A stretch of DNA of 64,000 nt from Pantoea allii (GTDB lineage: Bacteria; Pseudomonadota; Gammaproteobacteria; Enterobacterales; Enterobacteriaceae), in contig NZ_NTMH01000032.1 in assembly GCF_002307475.1 (NCBI RefSeq), forward strand, positions 124,001-188,000. Reading direction: 5' to 3'. Of the stretch, positions 26,963 through 37,696 are shown piece after piece. Below the pieces are notes generated by a model. That model saw nothing but the letters and a program-made list of their open reading frames with translations. It was not told where the DNA came from and did no database searches. The translations under genes were made by a program, and so were the position numbers. Every line of letters starts with the position of its first letter. The first letter of the stretch is position 1.

Positions 26963-27757
26963 GTGATGATTAAAATTTGCCTCACATGCGGCACGTCTTA
27001 TCAACAGCTGGATGTTCAGATCGCGCACTGTAAAATTTGTGAAGATGAACGTCAGTATGTCCCTAAACAGGGGCAACAATGGATTTCACCTGAGGCACTG
27101 CATGCAGGCCACAGCAATAAATGGTATCAGCATGAAAAAGCCTTGTTGAGCCTGAAAACGGTGCCAGGATTTGCTATCGATCAGCGCGCTTTTTTAGTGA
27201 AAGGCACACAGGGCAACGTCCTCTGGGACTGTATTCCTAACCTTGATGATGCAACGATTGATATTGTTCGCGCACTTGGCGGCCTTAGTGCGATTGCCAT
27301 TTCTCATCCTCATTACTACAGCACGATGCAAGACTGGGCGGCGGCTTTTGATGCGCCGATTTATCTGCACGCCAGCGATAGCGAGTGGATTATGCGCGAC
27401 AGTCCGTACCTGCGGTTATGGGAGGGCGAGGCCAAAGAAATCATGCCTGAAGTGACACTGTTACGTTTAGGAGGGCATTTCGACGGTGGCACGGTGCTGC
27501 ACTGGGCGAAAGACGATGGCGTCTTACTGTCAGGCGATGTCGTGCAGGTCACGGCTGGCGCGAACGCCGTCTCCTTTATGTGGAGTTACCCCAATATGCT
27601 CCCTTTGCCGGCGGCTAAAATCAGCGACATCGCCGCTCGCCTTGATCCCTATGATTTCGAACGACTTTACAGTGCGTTTGAAGGACGCGACATTGCGCCC
27701 AATGCGAAACAGGTCGTGATGCAATCTGCACAGAAATATATAGACAGTTTACGGTGA
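26963..27757 (+). CDS. MBL-fold hydrolase with N-terminal zinc-ribbon-like cysteines
   Basis: 264 aa. Residues 6-30 carry CLTCGTSY and CKICEDE, two CxxC pairs suggesting a zinc ribbon. The rest has a metallo-beta-lactamase fold: AIAISHPHYYSTMQDW, then GGHFDGGTVLHW, then SGDVVQV. The usual HxHxDH motif is only HPHYY here, so the metal set is altered and activity may differ. Substrate unknown. A GGAG site lies upstream. Confidence 0.75.
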   Translation: MMIKICLTCGTSYQQLDVQIAHCKICEDERQYVPKQGQQWISPEALHAGHSNKWYQHEKALLSLKTVPGFAIDQRAFLVKGTQGNVLWDCIPNLDDATIDIVRALGGLSAIAISHPHYYSTMQDWAAAFDAPIYLHASDSEWIMRDSPYLRLWEGEAKEIMPEVTLLRLGGHFDGGTVLHWAKDDGVLLSGDVVQVTAGANAVSFMWSYPNMLPLPAAKISDIAARLDPYDFERLYSAFEGRDIAPNAKQVVMQSAQKYIDSLR

Positions 27758-27794
27758 AACACGCCGCTATTCTGCCGCCACGTTTAAGGCTGTT

Positions 27795-28205
27795 TTAGCC
27801 ACCAAAATCATCGACCAGATTCACCAGCAAGGGCTTTAAGGTTTTCAACTCTTCTATATGCGCCAGAGACAGCGCCTCAAGCAAGCCTTCTGCCTGAGGC
27901 GTTAATTTTAGGGCCATCCTACGTTGATCGGCGGCATCCGCTTCGCGGGTAATCAACCCCGCTTCCTCCAGCCGACTAATCAATCCTGATGCGCTGTGCG
28001 GTTTTAAAATCAGCCGCTCGGCAACGTACCCCACCGTCGCGGTTGCCGCTCCTGAACCGCGAATGGTCAGCAGTGCCTGATGCTGCTGTGGTGTTAACCC
28101 AACGCTGCGAGCCTGACTTTCACTAAACGCGATAAACGTGCGTAACGTCGCGCGGAAGTTTGCCAGTAAGGCGTAATCAGCATCTTTCATCTTCGGCTGT
28201 GACAT
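27795..28205 (-). CDS. MarR-family transcriptional regulator
   Basis: 136 aa from the ATG at 28205 (a longer start at 28223 exists). Winged-helix DNA-binding domain at about residues 40-105, with ATVGYVAERLILKPHSASGL (recognition region) and the wing EADAADQRRMALKLTPQ (D-x-R). It lies back to back with the remnant ion-channel gene at 28283, with only 77 bases between, so it may once have controlled it. Effector unknown. Confidence 0.85.
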   Translation of the reverse strand: MSQPKMKDADYALLANFRATLRTFIAFSESQARSVGLTPQQHQALLTIRGSGAATATVGYVAERLILKPHSASGLISRLEEAGLITREADAADQRRMALKLTPQAEGLLEALSLAHIEELKTLKPLLVNLVDDFGG

Positions 28206-28282
28206 GCAATAACCTTTTGTCATTAAATCCAGGTCGCGATGCGATGTAAATTCCCCGCCTTTACCTTGCTCAGGAAGACATT

Positions 28283-29017
28283 ATGCAGGAGCTCGCTGTC
28301 GATTTACCTGCCAGGCTCAAATTAGCCGACCACACTGTAACGAAACGCGTCATTATACTGACTTTAAGGGGATTGCTGCCAGGCGCGGGTAATGCTTTCG
28401 GTGCCATTGCCTTGCTTAAGCTCATTGCACTGATGACGAATGTGTTCTGGTACAAACAGTTTTCATTTGCTGAAAACCCGATGTCGGGAAATGCCAACGC
28501 GCTGCATATTCTGGCCGCACCGTCTTATCATCGGTGTCATCGCACGCACATCGAGCAGGAATATACGACCGATACGCCAGAAACCACAAAAGCCCGGCAA
28601 ATTATCTCAACGTCGCCCGCGACGTTGGATGCATCGCTCACGCTGAGTGAGGTCATTGAACGGATGTCAGATCGCCATGCACATCATCATTACCCGGTGG
28701 TCGTGTTTTTATCTGTAGTGTCGCGTAAAGACAGGACTCACTGGCAAAGGCAGAACAAGTCACCAGACAGTCGTTGGCAAGATCTGGTGGAAGATGAAAA
28801 ACCTGTCAGTACCTGCCCGGATACGGTGTGCAGTCAGATTGCAGATCAGGAAATCGGTATTGTCGTCGTGACGGTGCCACAATCTGGCAAGGTGGTTGGG
28901 GTGATCACGCGGCACGATATTTTCCGGGTACGTTATCTCGCCCGACAGGCTGAGCATGATAAGGCGCGCTATTTACGATTTAGGACAATAAGTGATAAGA
29001 GCCGCCAGGCTAATTAA
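28283..29017 (+). pseudogene. ClC-type chloride channel with CBS domain, internally deleted
   Basis: A single open frame of 244 aa, but its parts belong to a much longer protein. Residues about 30-75 (GAIALLKLIALMTNVFWYKQ, SFAENPMSGNA) match the first membrane region of voltage-gated ClC channels; residues about 105-235 carry a CBS pair (LTLSEVIERMSDRHAHHHYPVV, then VVGVITRHDIFRVRYLARQA). The roughly 300-residue channel core between them is missing. It cannot conduct ions, although a CBS protein might still be made. Confidence 0.65.
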
Positions 29018-29137
29018 CCGGGCGACATTTTACGCTATCCGCCTTAACGGGCGGATAGCGTGTTAACGATGGCATTGCGAAAAGTATGAGAAGGCGTTCA
29101 TAAGTATTCAACGTGCTTGTCGGCCCGTTGCGACGCG

Positions 29138-29680
29138 TTAGCCTTTGAGTTTGATTTGCTCAAGCCCCTGTAAAACGTGGTTGATATCGTTATCCGTCAG
29201 ATGCTGGACGTTGAGTTGCTGATGCAGATGGGTCAGCTCATCTTTTGTGAAACCACCCTGTGACAGTTGCTGATTGATGGCTTGCAAAATTTGTCCGTCT
29301 AACAGGTTAATTTGCTTCCTCAGGTCTGCCAGATCTTTTGCGGGCGGCACGGAATGAGGTGCGCCCAACCAGTCAGCCAGATAGCGATACTGAATCGCTT
29401 TGCTGGCATCCATTAAACCCTGAAAAAACACCGTCACGGACTGCGGATCAAGCCCGGCTTGTGCCGATTTCTCCTTGGCTTCTGCCAGTACATCCTGCTC
29501 TCGCGGCAGGTCTTCAATCGGCTTATTGTGGGTTTTTTTGAAGGCGGCGACATCCTTCATTAATAACATTCTCTCATGAAGCGCACGCGAGAGTTGCGAA
29601 ACGGGTTCTGACGCCGACGGGGCAGCAGCAGCAGAGCCGCAAAAAATTAACGCAGCAAGAAGAAAGGTCATATATTGCAT
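29138..29680 (-). CDS. aroQ: Periplasmic (secreted) chorismate mutase, AroQ-gamma
   Basis: 180 aa with a signal peptide (residues 1-20, ending SAAAA). The mature part has the AroQ pattern: ERMLLMKDVAAFKKTHNKPI with Arg37 and Lys49, then EDLPREQDVL (Arg60, Glu61) and a C-terminal half (KDLADLRKQINLLDGQILQA). It converts chorismate to prephenate in the periplasm; related exported mutases are known from Pantoea and Salmonella. It ends 120 bases after the deleted channel gene on the other strand. Role in the periplasm is unclear. Confidence 0.85.
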   Translation of the reverse strand: MQYMTFLLAALIFCGSAAAAPSASEPVSQLSRALHERMLLMKDVAAFKKTHNKPIEDLPREQDVLAEAKEKSAQAGLDPQSVTVFFQGLMDASKAIQYRYLADWLGAPHSVPPAKDLADLRKQINLLDGQILQAINQQLSQGGFTKDELTHLHQQLNVQHLTDNDINHVLQGLEQIKLKG

Positions 29681-30159
29681 GTTTGGTTAGCCTGTTTCCA
29701 AATAGTTGAAAAAGATTAATCAGATTAAACGTCCCTCTCATAGATGGAGTGTCGGTGAAATATTATTTAATCTCTGTAATTAACTAATACAAATTATAAC
29801 CAGAATGCTACATAACAGCTAACACATGTTAAGAGAAGTTAACGTATCTTTTGTGAATGATTCGGTTTCGCCAGTGATTATTAAGGCTTTAAGCTGTTAA
29901 TTTACTGATGGAGCACGGATTTATATGTATGTTATTGATATTAATAAAATTATTAGTTGGGCTTCCGCTTAAGATCATATTAAATATTTATGCTTACATT
30001 GGCCATAAATGTAAAAGTATGTCAGCAAAAATCCGCCATAAATTATTCGCTCCCTAACTATCCTGGCCCTTACTATTAACACCAAAGCCTGAAATAGACA
30101 TAAAAATCCACATAAATGCATTCATGTCACAATTGTGAATTTATATTTCAAAATGTCTT
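29681..30159. other. AT-rich intergenic, no gene seen
   Basis: About 480 bases upstream of the chemoreceptor gene. Only the sigma-28 promoter at its right end is recognisable; no small gene or RNA can be supported. Confidence 0.55.
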
Positions 30160-30186
30160 TAAAGTTTTCATTGTGACAGTCGATAA
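30160..30186 (+). promoter_or_regulatory. Sigma-28 (FliA) promoter of the chemoreceptor gene
   Basis: TAAAGTTT (30160-30167), 11 bases, GTCGATAA (30179-30186): one mismatch to the consensus. It lies 74 bases before the ATG at 30260 and places this receptor in the late flagellar regulon. Confidence 0.88.
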
Positions 30187-30259
30187 GTTTTATTAAGCAG
30201 TGTGGTGTAAATACAGACTGCAAAATAATAATTCTGTATCGGCCTATCAGGGTGAAATT

Positions 30260-32188
30260 ATGTCTATTACGCGTACGTTTTCCGATATGAAAATGGGTAA
30301 AAAGCTGGGGTTGAGTTTTTGTGTGCTGATTGTTGCCACTCTGGCTATTGCTCTCTTAGCGTTTAAAGGCTTTCAAAGCATCAAAGAGAATGCAGCAAAG
30401 CAGGATATTACTGTTGATATGGTCAATGCTCTCAGCAAGGCACGCACGAACCGTCTGCTGTATCAATATACTAAAGATGATCAATATGCTCAGGTTAACG
30501 CCAGTGCACTCAACCAGTTAAGCACCCACTTTGATAAGCTGAAAAAATTTGACTGGAACACCGAAGGCAAAGAACAACTCAGTGTATTAGGCACCGCTAT
30601 ACAAAACTATCAGACGCTGCGGCAGGCATTTTACAGTGCGGCGAAAAGCTCCTCAGCGGCGGCTACGTTGATTCAGGATAATGATCTCCTCTCTCTTGGA
30701 CAAAGCCTTGATGGGCTGAATCTTTCCGCTCAGCCCGAAGCGATGCTACAGGTATTGCGGTTGGCCTCACTCCTCAAGGAAATTGCGGGTGATGTAGAAC
30801 GCTTTATTGATAAACCCAGTGAGTCCAGCAAGACCGAAATTTATGGCAACATTACCTCTGTCGAACAGATACGTGCTCAGTTGTTAGCGCTTTCTGTCCC
30901 CGAAATCCAGGCGGTGTTGAATACGCAAAAAACGGATTTAGCGAAACTTAAACAGGCTTTCGTGGATTACATTGCCGCCATGGGTAAGGAATCAACGGCA
31001 TCGACGGAGCTCAGTGCTACAGCAGAAAAGCTGAATGGATATGTGGCTGGACTCTTTAACTATCAGGCGTCTGAATCCGCTGACGCATTACGTAGCGCTG
31101 AAAGCCAGATCGCAATCGTTGCGGCTATTTGTGTTCTGCTTAGCTTGTTAGTGGCCTGGCGCATCACCGTCTCAATTACTGTTCCGTTAAAAGAAACCCT
31201 GAGCGTTGCCCAGCGTATCTCTGAAGGCGATCTCACTGCTACGCTTTCAACCACGCGTCGTGATGAACTCGGGCAGTTAATGCAGGCCGTCAGTGTGATG
31301 AATGAGAGCCTGCAAAACATCATCACCAACGTGCGCGATGGTGTGAACAGCGTGGCACGCGCTTCCTCTGAGATCGCCGCCGGTAATATGGATTTGTCAT
31401 CGCGCACTGAACAGCAGTCTGCTGCCGTGGTGCAAACTGCGGCCAGCATGGAAGAGTTAACCTCAACCGTGAAGCAAAATGCCGAGAACGCCCACCACGC
31501 CAGCCAACTGGCAACGGAAGCGTCTGTCAACGCTGGGCGAGGCGGTGACATCATCCGTAACGTTGTCACCACCATGCAAGGTATTACGACCAGTTCGGGT
31601 AAAATTGGTGAAATCATCAGCGTAATAAATGGGATCTCCTTCCAGACGAATATTCTGGCACTCAACGCGGCTGTTGAAGCGGCACGAGCCGGTGAACAGG
31701 GCCGTGGTTTTGCGGTCGTGGCAGGCGAAGTCAGAAACCTTGCTCAGCGCAGTTCCGTTGCGGCGAAGGAAATCGAAACACTGATTCGTGATTCGCTGAA
31801 CCGCGTTAATGAAGGCTCAACGCTGGTCGATCAGGCGGGAAGCACAATGGATGAGATTGTACTGTCTGTGACCCAGGTGAAAGACATCATGAGTGAAATC
31901 GCTGCAGCCTCCGATGAGCAAAACCGCGGAATATCGCAAATCGCTCAGGCCATGACGGAGATGGATACGACAACGCAGCAAAACGCCGCGCTGGTTGAAG
32001 AGTCTTCGGCCGCCGCCAGCTCGCTGGAATCCCAGGCGGAAGAGCTGGAGAAAACCGTCGCTGTCTTCCGTGTGCCTGCGAACAGAAGTGGTATGGCCAT
32101 TAGCCACAGCGCACCGAAGTCTGCACCTAAGACGCTGATCTCTCCACGTCAGCCCAGCACGGCAGAAGGTAACTGGGAGACTTTCTGA
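30260..32188 (+). CDS. Methyl-accepting chemotaxis protein
   Basis: 642 aa from the ATG at 30260 (MSITRTF); the frame is open back to 30200 but AGGGTG lies 6-7 bases before 30260. TM1 at about residues 15-36, a long helical periplasmic sensor (about 37-275), TM2 near 285-305, HAMP, then the signalling domain with the hairpin tip [20 protein letters not shown]. It ends NWETF, the pentapeptide that tethers CheR/CheB. Ligand unknown. Single gene with its own sigma-28 promoter and terminator. Confidence 0.92.
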   Translation: MSITRTFSDMKMGKKLGLSFCVLIVATLAIALLAFKGFQSIKENAAKQDITVDMVNALSKARTNRLLYQYTKDDQYAQVNASALNQLSTHFDKLKKFDWNTEGKEQLSVLGTAIQNYQTLRQAFYSAAKSSSAAATLIQDNDLLSLGQSLDGLNLSAQPEAMLQVLRLASLLKEIAGDVERFIDKPSESSKTEIYGNITSVEQIRAQLLALSVPEIQAVLNTQKTDLAKLKQAFVDYIAAMGKESTASTELSATAEKLNGYVAGLFNYQASESADALRSAESQIAIVAAICVLLSLLVAWRITVSITVPLKETLSVAQRISEGDLTATLSTTRRDELGQLMQAVSVMNESLQNIITNVRDGVNSVARASSEIAAGNMDLSSRTEQQSAAVVQTAASMEELTSTVKQNAENAHHASQLATEASVNAGRGGDIIRNVVTTMQGITTSSGKIGEIISVINGISFQTNILALNAAVEAARAGEQGRGFAVVAGEVRNLAQRSSVAAKEIETLIRDSLNRVNEGSTLVDQAGSTMDEIVLSVTQVKDIMSEIAAASDEQNRGISQIAQAMTEMDTTTQQNAALVEESSAAASSLESQAEELEKTVAVFRVPANRSGMAISHSAPKSAPKTLISPRQPSTAEGNWETF

Positions 32189-32202
32189 TCCTTGCTAAAA
32201 CG

Positions 32203-32225
32203 AACGCCGGCTTTATGCCGGCGTT
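32203..32225 (+). terminator. Terminator after the chemoreceptor gene
   Basis: Perfect stem AACGCCGGC / GCCGGCGTT with a TTTAT loop, 15 bases after the stop, followed by TG. Strong GC stem; the T run is short. Confidence 0.6.
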
Positions 32226-32459
32226 TGCCTTCCTGGCGCATCTACATTCAGCATGACTGTCCAGCCCGTCTGATTCCCGTTGAACAGAGAAGATCAATCC
32301 CTTCTCTGCTTCATTCAGGCGAAAGCGCCCTTCTCCATCCGAATATGCTGACTGCGCGGCCAAAGCGTCGCTTTGCTCCCCACGCCCAATGCCCAGCAAA
32401 AGCGCCCTGCCATTAGCCAACAGCAAGGCTGATTTATCTGCCGAGAGACAGAGCGGTGC

Positions 32460-32837
32460 TCATGTTGTTTTTCCAGGTTTAACGCACATACAGAGTAATC
32501 CGGCCAATATCAGAAACACGCCCGCCATCGCGCCTGCATGGAATGGCTCAGCGAACAGCGGAAGGCTGATAGCCAGGAGCCATACCAGTACGTAACTGAT
32601 GCTTAGCAGCGGATAAGCCCGACTCAGCGGTAGATGGCGTAATGCTAAAAACCAGCACACCATTGAGCAGGCGTAAGCCGTTAACCCGCCGCACAATACC
32701 AGCAGCGGTAGCCAGTGGAAGGAATAGTGCGTCATTAGCAGAGACAACGCGGGCAACTGGTGCATTGCCCAGCGCAGCATCAACTGAGCAACCGTCACCA
32801 GTAAAACGCTACACATTGCCAGCAGATAGCCCGTCAT
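32460..32837 (-). CDS. arnF: 4-amino-4-deoxy-L-arabinose-phosphoundecaprenol flippase subunit ArnF
   Basis: 125 aa from the ATG at 32837 (MTGYLLAMCSV), which overlaps the arnE stop by 4 bases; the frame is open to 32891. Small multidrug-resistance fold with four membrane segments and the ArnF-typical AYPLLSISYVLVWLLA. With ArnE it flips the lipid-linked aminosugar across the inner membrane. It is the last gene of the arn operon. Confidence 0.9.
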   Translation of the reverse strand: MTGYLLAMCSVLLVTVAQLMLRWAMHQLPALSLLMTHYSFHWLPLLVLCGGLTAYACSMVCWFLALRHLPLSRAYPLLSISYVLVWLLAISLPLFAEPFHAGAMAGVFLILAGLLCMCVKPGKTT

Positions 32838-33157
32838 GCATAACTCCCTATGATAGCGACGCCCGCGACAATCAGGACGGTGCCAGCCCATTGCCAGCGG
32901 GTCATTTTTTCATGCCAGATAAAGCGTGCAGCCAGCGCCACTAAGATGAAGTTGATACTCAGCATCGGGTACGCCAGGCTTACCGGTAAACGCTGCAGCA
33001 CCAACAACCAGACGATCATCCCCAGGCCCAACATCGCCAGGCTGGCAATCAGCCAGCCGGTGAGTTTAGCCCGGTTTGTTTGACGCGCCGCCTGCTTTTG
33101 GCAGAGCTGACCCGCGCAGGTCAGCAGGCTGGTCAGTAAGACCAACAACAGGCTCAC
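32834..33157 (-). CDS. arnE: Flippase subunit ArnE
   Basis: 107 aa, four membrane segments of the EamA/SMR kind, with LPVSLAYPMLSINFILVALA, the ArnE counterpart of the segment in ArnF. It pairs with ArnF to flip undecaprenyl phosphate-L-Ara4N. It overlaps arnF by 4 bases and starts just 3 bases after arnT, indicating tight coupling. Confidence 0.92.
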   Translation of the reverse strand: MSLLLVLLTSLLTCAGQLCQKQAARQTNRAKLTGWLIASLAMLGLGMIVWLLVLQRLPVSLAYPMLSINFILVALAARFIWHEKMTRWQWAGTVLIVAGVAIIGSYA

Positions 33158-33159
33158 GG

Positions 33160-34818
33160 CTACTCCGCCGCGTTATATTGCAACAGAAGCATCCGACCGT
33201 TGCGATAAACGGCATCCGCTGGCGGCAAATCTGTTGGTGTAGCTTCTCCTCGATCCAGCATCATAATAAGCGAGACATTGCCCTGTTTACGGTGCGCCTG
33301 AAGCCACTGGGGGAAATCTTCGCTGCTGACATAGGCTGATCGTGCGTCAGGGAAGCTTAAGCCATATTGCAGTTCGCCTTTTTCACTGTATGCAATGATA
33401 TCGCTGCGTTTCATTGTCCAGGCAATCGCCGATGACACACCCGAATTATCACTTAAGATATAGCGGCTGTTAGCAAGGCTGCTTTCAATACTGCGAATAA
33501 ACACCTGCGGCTGCTTGGTGTTTTCAACCCCTTCAGGGATGGCCGAGCCGACACACAGCGCCAACGTTAAAGGACACAGTGCTGCGGCCAGCCAACGATG
33601 TTGTGGCGATTTCAGGCTGAAAACGCCCACGATGGCCCAGCCGGCAAAGGACAGCACGGCCATCGTCAATGCCAGCAGTTGGTGTGAACCATAAAGAGGT
33701 CGATGGCTTAATCCCCAGGGCGCAAAGACCACTAACAACGCCACGACGCAGACGCTACCAAACAGGACATTGATCCACGCGTTGACTTTAAACACGCGCG
33801 TGTGATTGCGGGCCTTTTGCCAGGCATACTCAGCCATCAGCAAGGCCAGTGGCGCAAAGCAGGGCAAGATATACGTTGGCAGTTTGCCTTTTGCAATACT
33901 GAAAAACACCAGAGGAATAACAACCCAACTCAGAAGATAAACCGCACCCGGGGACTGTTTACGTTCACGCCAGCCCGACCGCAATGCCCCCGGCAGCAAC
34001 GCCAGCCAGGGAAGCGAGCCGGCAACCAGAACAGGCAGGTAATACCAGAAAGGGGCTTTATGCTGCGCATTATCTTCGGCAAACCGCTGAATATGCTCAA
34101 CCCAAAAGAAGTAATGCCAGAAATCAGGCTGCTGTTGCTGAATGGCTATCGCCCAGGGCGCGCTGATTAACGCCGCACTGATTATGGCAAGGGGGCCATA
34201 GATAATCAGTTCGCGGAAACGCTGATTCCAGACGGCCCACGGCAGGATAGCCAGCACCGGCACGGCCAGCGCCAGAAACCCTTTGGTCATAAAACCCATG
34301 CCGCATGCCAGCCCCAACAACAGGTAGCGCACGATGCGTTGCCGGGTGTTTTGCGCCTCAGTGGCAAACCAGTAGCTGCACATGGCAGCCACCATCCACA
34401 GCGTCAGCATCGGGTCCAGCACAGCATAGCTGCCAATGCTGTACACCAGCAGGGACGTTAAAAAGATGACGCTGCCCGTTAAAGCAACGCTACGCTGGAC
34501 AAAAATACGGCATCCCAGCCAGTAAATTAATACCGCGCTCATCAGCACAGAAAAGACGGAACCAATCCTGACCGCAAAGTTATTGTGACCAAAAATGGCC
34601 TGACCCACGGTATTGATCCAGTAACCCGCTATAGGTTTTTCAAAATAACGTAGACCGAAGAAGTGGGGCGTAATCCAGTTACCGTTTTGCAGCATTTCAC
34701 GGCTGATCTCGGCATAGCGTGTTTCATCAGGCTGCCAGAGATTACGGAACTCCAGAGGAACTAAATAATAGAGGATAAAAAGTGAAACCAGTAAAAGGGT
34801 CTTTTTGGTGGCAGTCAT
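33160..34818 (-). CDS. arnT: L-Ara4N lipid A transferase ArnT
   Basis: 552 aa, about 12-13 membrane segments with the family's periplasmic loops. It begins MTATKKTLLLVSLFILYYL; the GT-C motif follows as RNLWQPDETRYAEISREML with the acidic pair D-E-(T)-R at residues about 31-35. It moves L-Ara4N from undecaprenyl phosphate onto lipid A phosphates, lowering negative charge and giving resistance to polymyxin. Length matches E. coli ArnT (550). Confidence 0.95.
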   Translation of the reverse strand: MTATKKTLLLVSLFILYYLVPLEFRNLWQPDETRYAEISREMLQNGNWITPHFFGLRYFEKPIAGYWINTVGQAIFGHNNFAVRIGSVFSVLMSAVLIYWLGCRIFVQRSVALTGSVIFLTSLLVYSIGSYAVLDPMLTLWMVAAMCSYWFATEAQNTRQRIVRYLLLGLACGMGFMTKGFLALAVPVLAILPWAVWNQRFRELIIYGPLAIISAALISAPWAIAIQQQQPDFWHYFFWVEHIQRFAEDNAQHKAPFWYYLPVLVAGSLPWLALLPGALRSGWRERKQSPGAVYLLSWVVIPLVFFSIAKGKLPTYILPCFAPLALLMAEYAWQKARNHTRVFKVNAWINVLFGSVCVVALLVVFAPWGLSHRPLYGSHQLLALTMAVLSFAGWAIVGVFSLKSPQHRWLAAALCPLTLALCVGSAIPEGVENTKQPQVFIRSIESSLANSRYILSDNSGVSSAIAWTMKRSDIIAYSEKGELQYGLSFPDARSAYVSSEDFPQWLQAHRKQGNVSLIMMLDRGEATPTDLPPADAVYRNGRMLLLQYNAAE

Positions 34819-34823
34819 GGTGC

Positions 34824-35717
34824 TTACCTTGTTAAATTCTCACAACCCAACCAGCCTTCCCGGCCAGCGATATGACCACGAACGACCTTACCCACGGGTA
34901 AAGTATCAAGGTCTTCAGGTAAGAGTTCGCTCAGTGGGCAAAACTGTATTCCTTGCGCACGGGCACGCTGCAACAACGTATCAAAAGCATCAAGCTGACT
35001 GATACCTTCCACTTCGGCATGAATGGTATAAACCGGCGTGCCCTGATCAGCCTGGATTTTTTCCAGAATATAATCGTTGAAACGCTCGGCACTGAGCGTG
35101 GGTCCGACCACTTCATCCCATGTCGGTAACGTGACGGGGATCTGGACCGTACCCAGTTCGCCGTTTCTTAACTGCGGTCGAAATGGCGCCGTCCCGCGAC
35201 AGTCGCTGTTGTACTGGAAGCCAAAGGTTTCTTTAGCCTGAATAACCCGGCCATCTGCCCGCCAGCCAGCCACTGCTGAGCAGGTCACTGCCTGACCGGT
35301 TATCGCCTCCAGCGCGTCGCGGCCCATAGCAATCTGCTGAATGAGCTGCGGCTCTTTCCAGACGCCCGCCCAGGTTTGCCAGGCAAAATGATCCCAGGCA
35401 TGCAGACCGACCTCATGGCGATCGGCGGTTGAGCGAATGATATCGCGCATCCCTGCCCCGATCCGCTTTCCAGGCCAGGCCGTTCCGGCTAACAGAATGT
35501 CCCAGCCATAAAGTGATGCTGCGCGTGAGCGCAGCATTTTCCACAGAAAGCGCGGTTTCATCAGACGCCATAAATGGCGTCCCATGTTGTCGGGTCCGAC
35601 ACTAAAGAAAAACGACGCCTGAAGATCATGTTTATTGAACAGATCCAAGAGCGCGGGGACGCCAAGTTTTGTCCCGCGCCAGGTATCTACATCAACACGC
35701 AGACCAACTTTCTTCAT
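34824..35717 (-). CDS. arnD: Undecaprenyl phosphate-4-formamido-arabinose deformylase ArnD
   Basis: 297 aa, NodB-type polysaccharide deacetylase fold. [10 protein letters not shown] near the front carries the catalytic/metal Asp residues and [14 protein letters not shown] the metal His residues. It removes the formyl group from the lipid-linked sugar, driving the pathway forward. It overlaps arnA by 4 bases. Confidence 0.94.
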   Translation of the reverse strand: MKKVGLRVDVDTWRGTKLGVPALLDLFNKHDLQASFFFSVGPDNMGRHLWRLMKPRFLWKMLRSRAASLYGWDILLAGTAWPGKRIGAGMRDIIRSTADRHEVGLHAWDHFAWQTWAGVWKEPQLIQQIAMGRDALEAITGQAVTCSAVAGWRADGRVIQAKETFGFQYNSDCRGTAPFRPQLRNGELGTVQIPVTLPTWDEVVGPTLSAERFNDYILEKIQADQGTPVYTIHAEVEGISQLDAFDTLLQRARAQGIQFCPLSELLPEDLDTLPVGKVVRGHIAGREGWLGCENLTR

Positions 35718-37696
35718 TCCTTGTCGTCCTGAAGCTCAACGGTACGCAGGAAGAAGTCGAGTGTGTTATCAATCGTGGTGTTCATTTCCACAGTTGGCGT
35801 CCAGCCGAGCAGGCGTTTTGCATTACGGATGGATGGCTTACGGTGTTCAACATCCTGATAGCCCTTACCGTAATAGCTGCTGCTTTCCACTTCGCGGAAA
35901 CCGGCAAACGGTGGGAAGCTGGCACGCAGTGGATGACGTTCAAAGCTTTCCAGCAGGCGTTCGGCCAGCTCTTTGATACTCGCTTCGTTATCCGGATTAC
36001 CGATGTTGATGATTTGTCCGTCGCAATTATTGTTTTTATTCTCAATAATTTTAAACAGCGCTTCTACACCGTCGCTGATATCGGTAAAGCAACGTTTCTG
36101 ACGGCCACCATCAAACAGCTTGATCGGCGATCCTTCCACCAGGTTTAAGATCAGTTGTGTGATTGCGCGTGAACTGCCGATGCGCGCCGCATTCAGGTTG
36201 TCCAGGCGCGGGCCCATCCAGTTGAAAGGACGGAACAGGGTAAAGCGTAGCCCTTGTTTTTCACCATAAGCCCAGATGACGCGGTCCAGCAGTTGCTTGG
36301 AAACGGAGTAAATCCAGCGCTGTTTATTAATCGGGCCGACAACCAGATTGGAGTGATCCTCATCGAAGTTCGCATCGGTACACATGCCGTACACTTCAGA
36401 CGTCGATGGGAAAATGATGCGTTTGCCGTACTTGACGCAATCACGCACAATTTTGAGGTTTTCTTCAAAATCCAGTTCGAAAACGCGCAGCGGGTTACGG
36501 GTATATTCGATCGGTGTCGCGATGGCCACTAATGGCAGGATGACATCACATTTTTTGATGTGATATTCGATCCATTCAGAGTGAATACTGATATCGCCTT
36601 CAACGAACTGGAAGCGCGGATGACCGACAAAGCGGCTAATCGCGTCTGAACCGATATCCAGGCCAAACACTTCAAAGTTGTCGTCCTGCAACAGACGCTC
36701 GGTCAGGTGATTACCGATAAAGCCGTTTACGCCCAGAATCAATACACGCGTACGACGTTTAACGGCTGCAACGGCCTGGGAATACAGCAGCGCGCCATTC
36801 ACCATGCCAAGATGCTGAGCCAGCTGGATACCGTTCATGTAGACACTGTTGGCGGTCTGTCCGGTCTGAATCTCCAGTGCACCCTCGCCGCAAGCGACGA
36901 CGAAAGGTTCCGCAGACAGCACGGTGCCAGGACGAACATTATGCGCAGTAGATAATACTTTTGCTTTCCAGACCACGAATTTGGTGGTGCCAGCAAAAGC
37001 AAAGGCGCCCGGCCATGGGTCAGTTACCGCACGCACCAGATTATTGATTTGGCTGGCTGGCAATGCCCAGTTAATCCGACCATCTTCAGGCGTGCGGCGA
37101 CCCACTACGGTGGCTTCCGCTTCATTTTGCGCGGTGCCGACGATATTGCCCTGCTTCATGGCAGGCAACGCGCTTTCCAGCAGCTCAGTGGCGCAGTCGA
37201 CCAGCTTGCGGTGCAGCGTTAGTGCGTTATCTTCATCGGCGATGGCGACACGCTGCTGAGCAATGATCTCGCCCGCGTCCGCTTTTTTAACCATGCGATG
37301 TAAGGTGACACCGGTTTCGGTTTCTCCGTTAACCAGCGCCCAGTTTAACGGTGCGCGTCCGCGATATTTTGGCAGCAGTGAACCGTGAAGGTTAAAGGCA
37401 CCCTGCTTCGCACTGTTCAGAATCTGATCGCACAGCAGGTTACGGTAATAGAAAGAGAAAATCACATCGGGTTCAGACGATTTGATGCGATCGATCCACA
37501 GAGGATGGTTAACTTCATCCGGAGCATAAACCGGGATAGAATTTTCAGCCGCGATTCGCGCCACTGAGCCAAAAAAGTGATTTTCTGACGCCGTGTCGGC
37601 ATGGGTATAGATGGCGCTGATGGTGTAACCTGCTTTCAACAGCGCATTGATGCCCGCACAACCCATGTCGTGATAAGCGAAGACGATAGTTTTCAT
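35714..37696 (-). CDS. arnA: Bifunctional UDP-L-Ara4N formyltransferase / UDP-glucuronate decarboxylase ArnA
   Basis: 660 aa, the usual ArnA length. The N-terminal formyltransferase (about 1-305) has the catalytic Asn102, His104 ([13 protein letters not shown]) and Asp140 (HRMVKKAD). The C-terminal half (about 315-660) is a short-chain dehydrogenase type UDP-glucuronate decarboxylase with [10 protein letters not shown] for NAD+, [10 protein letters not shown] and [11 protein letters not shown] (Tyr-x3-Lys). It makes and formylates the aminosugar nucleotide in the cytosol. It abuts arnC (1-base overlap) and overlaps arnD. Confidence 0.97.
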   Translation of the reverse strand: MKTIVFAYHDMGCAGINALLKAGYTISAIYTHADTASENHFFGSVARIAAENSIPVYAPDEVNHPLWIDRIKSSEPDVIFSFYYRNLLCDQILNSAKQGAFNLHGSLLPKYRGRAPLNWALVNGETETGVTLHRMVKKADAGEIIAQQRVAIADEDNALTLHRKLVDCATELLESALPAMKQGNIVGTAQNEAEATVVGRRTPEDGRINWALPASQINNLVRAVTDPWPGAFAFAGTTKFVVWKAKVLSTAHNVRPGTVLSAEPFVVACGEGALEIQTGQTANSVYMNGIQLAQHLGMVNGALLYSQAVAAVKRRTRVLILGVNGFIGNHLTERLLQDDNFEVFGLDIGSDAISRFVGHPRFQFVEGDISIHSEWIEYHIKKCDVILPLVAIATPIEYTRNPLRVFELDFEENLKIVRDCVKYGKRIIFPSTSEVYGMCTDANFDEDHSNLVVGPINKQRWIYSVSKQLLDRVIWAYGEKQGLRFTLFRPFNWMGPRLDNLNAARIGSSRAITQLILNLVEGSPIKLFDGGRQKRCFTDISDGVEALFKIIENKNNNCDGQIINIGNPDNEASIKELAERLLESFERHPLRASFPPFAGFREVESSSYYGKGYQDVEHRKPSIRNAKRLLGWTPTVEMNTTIDNTLDFFLRTVELQDDKE

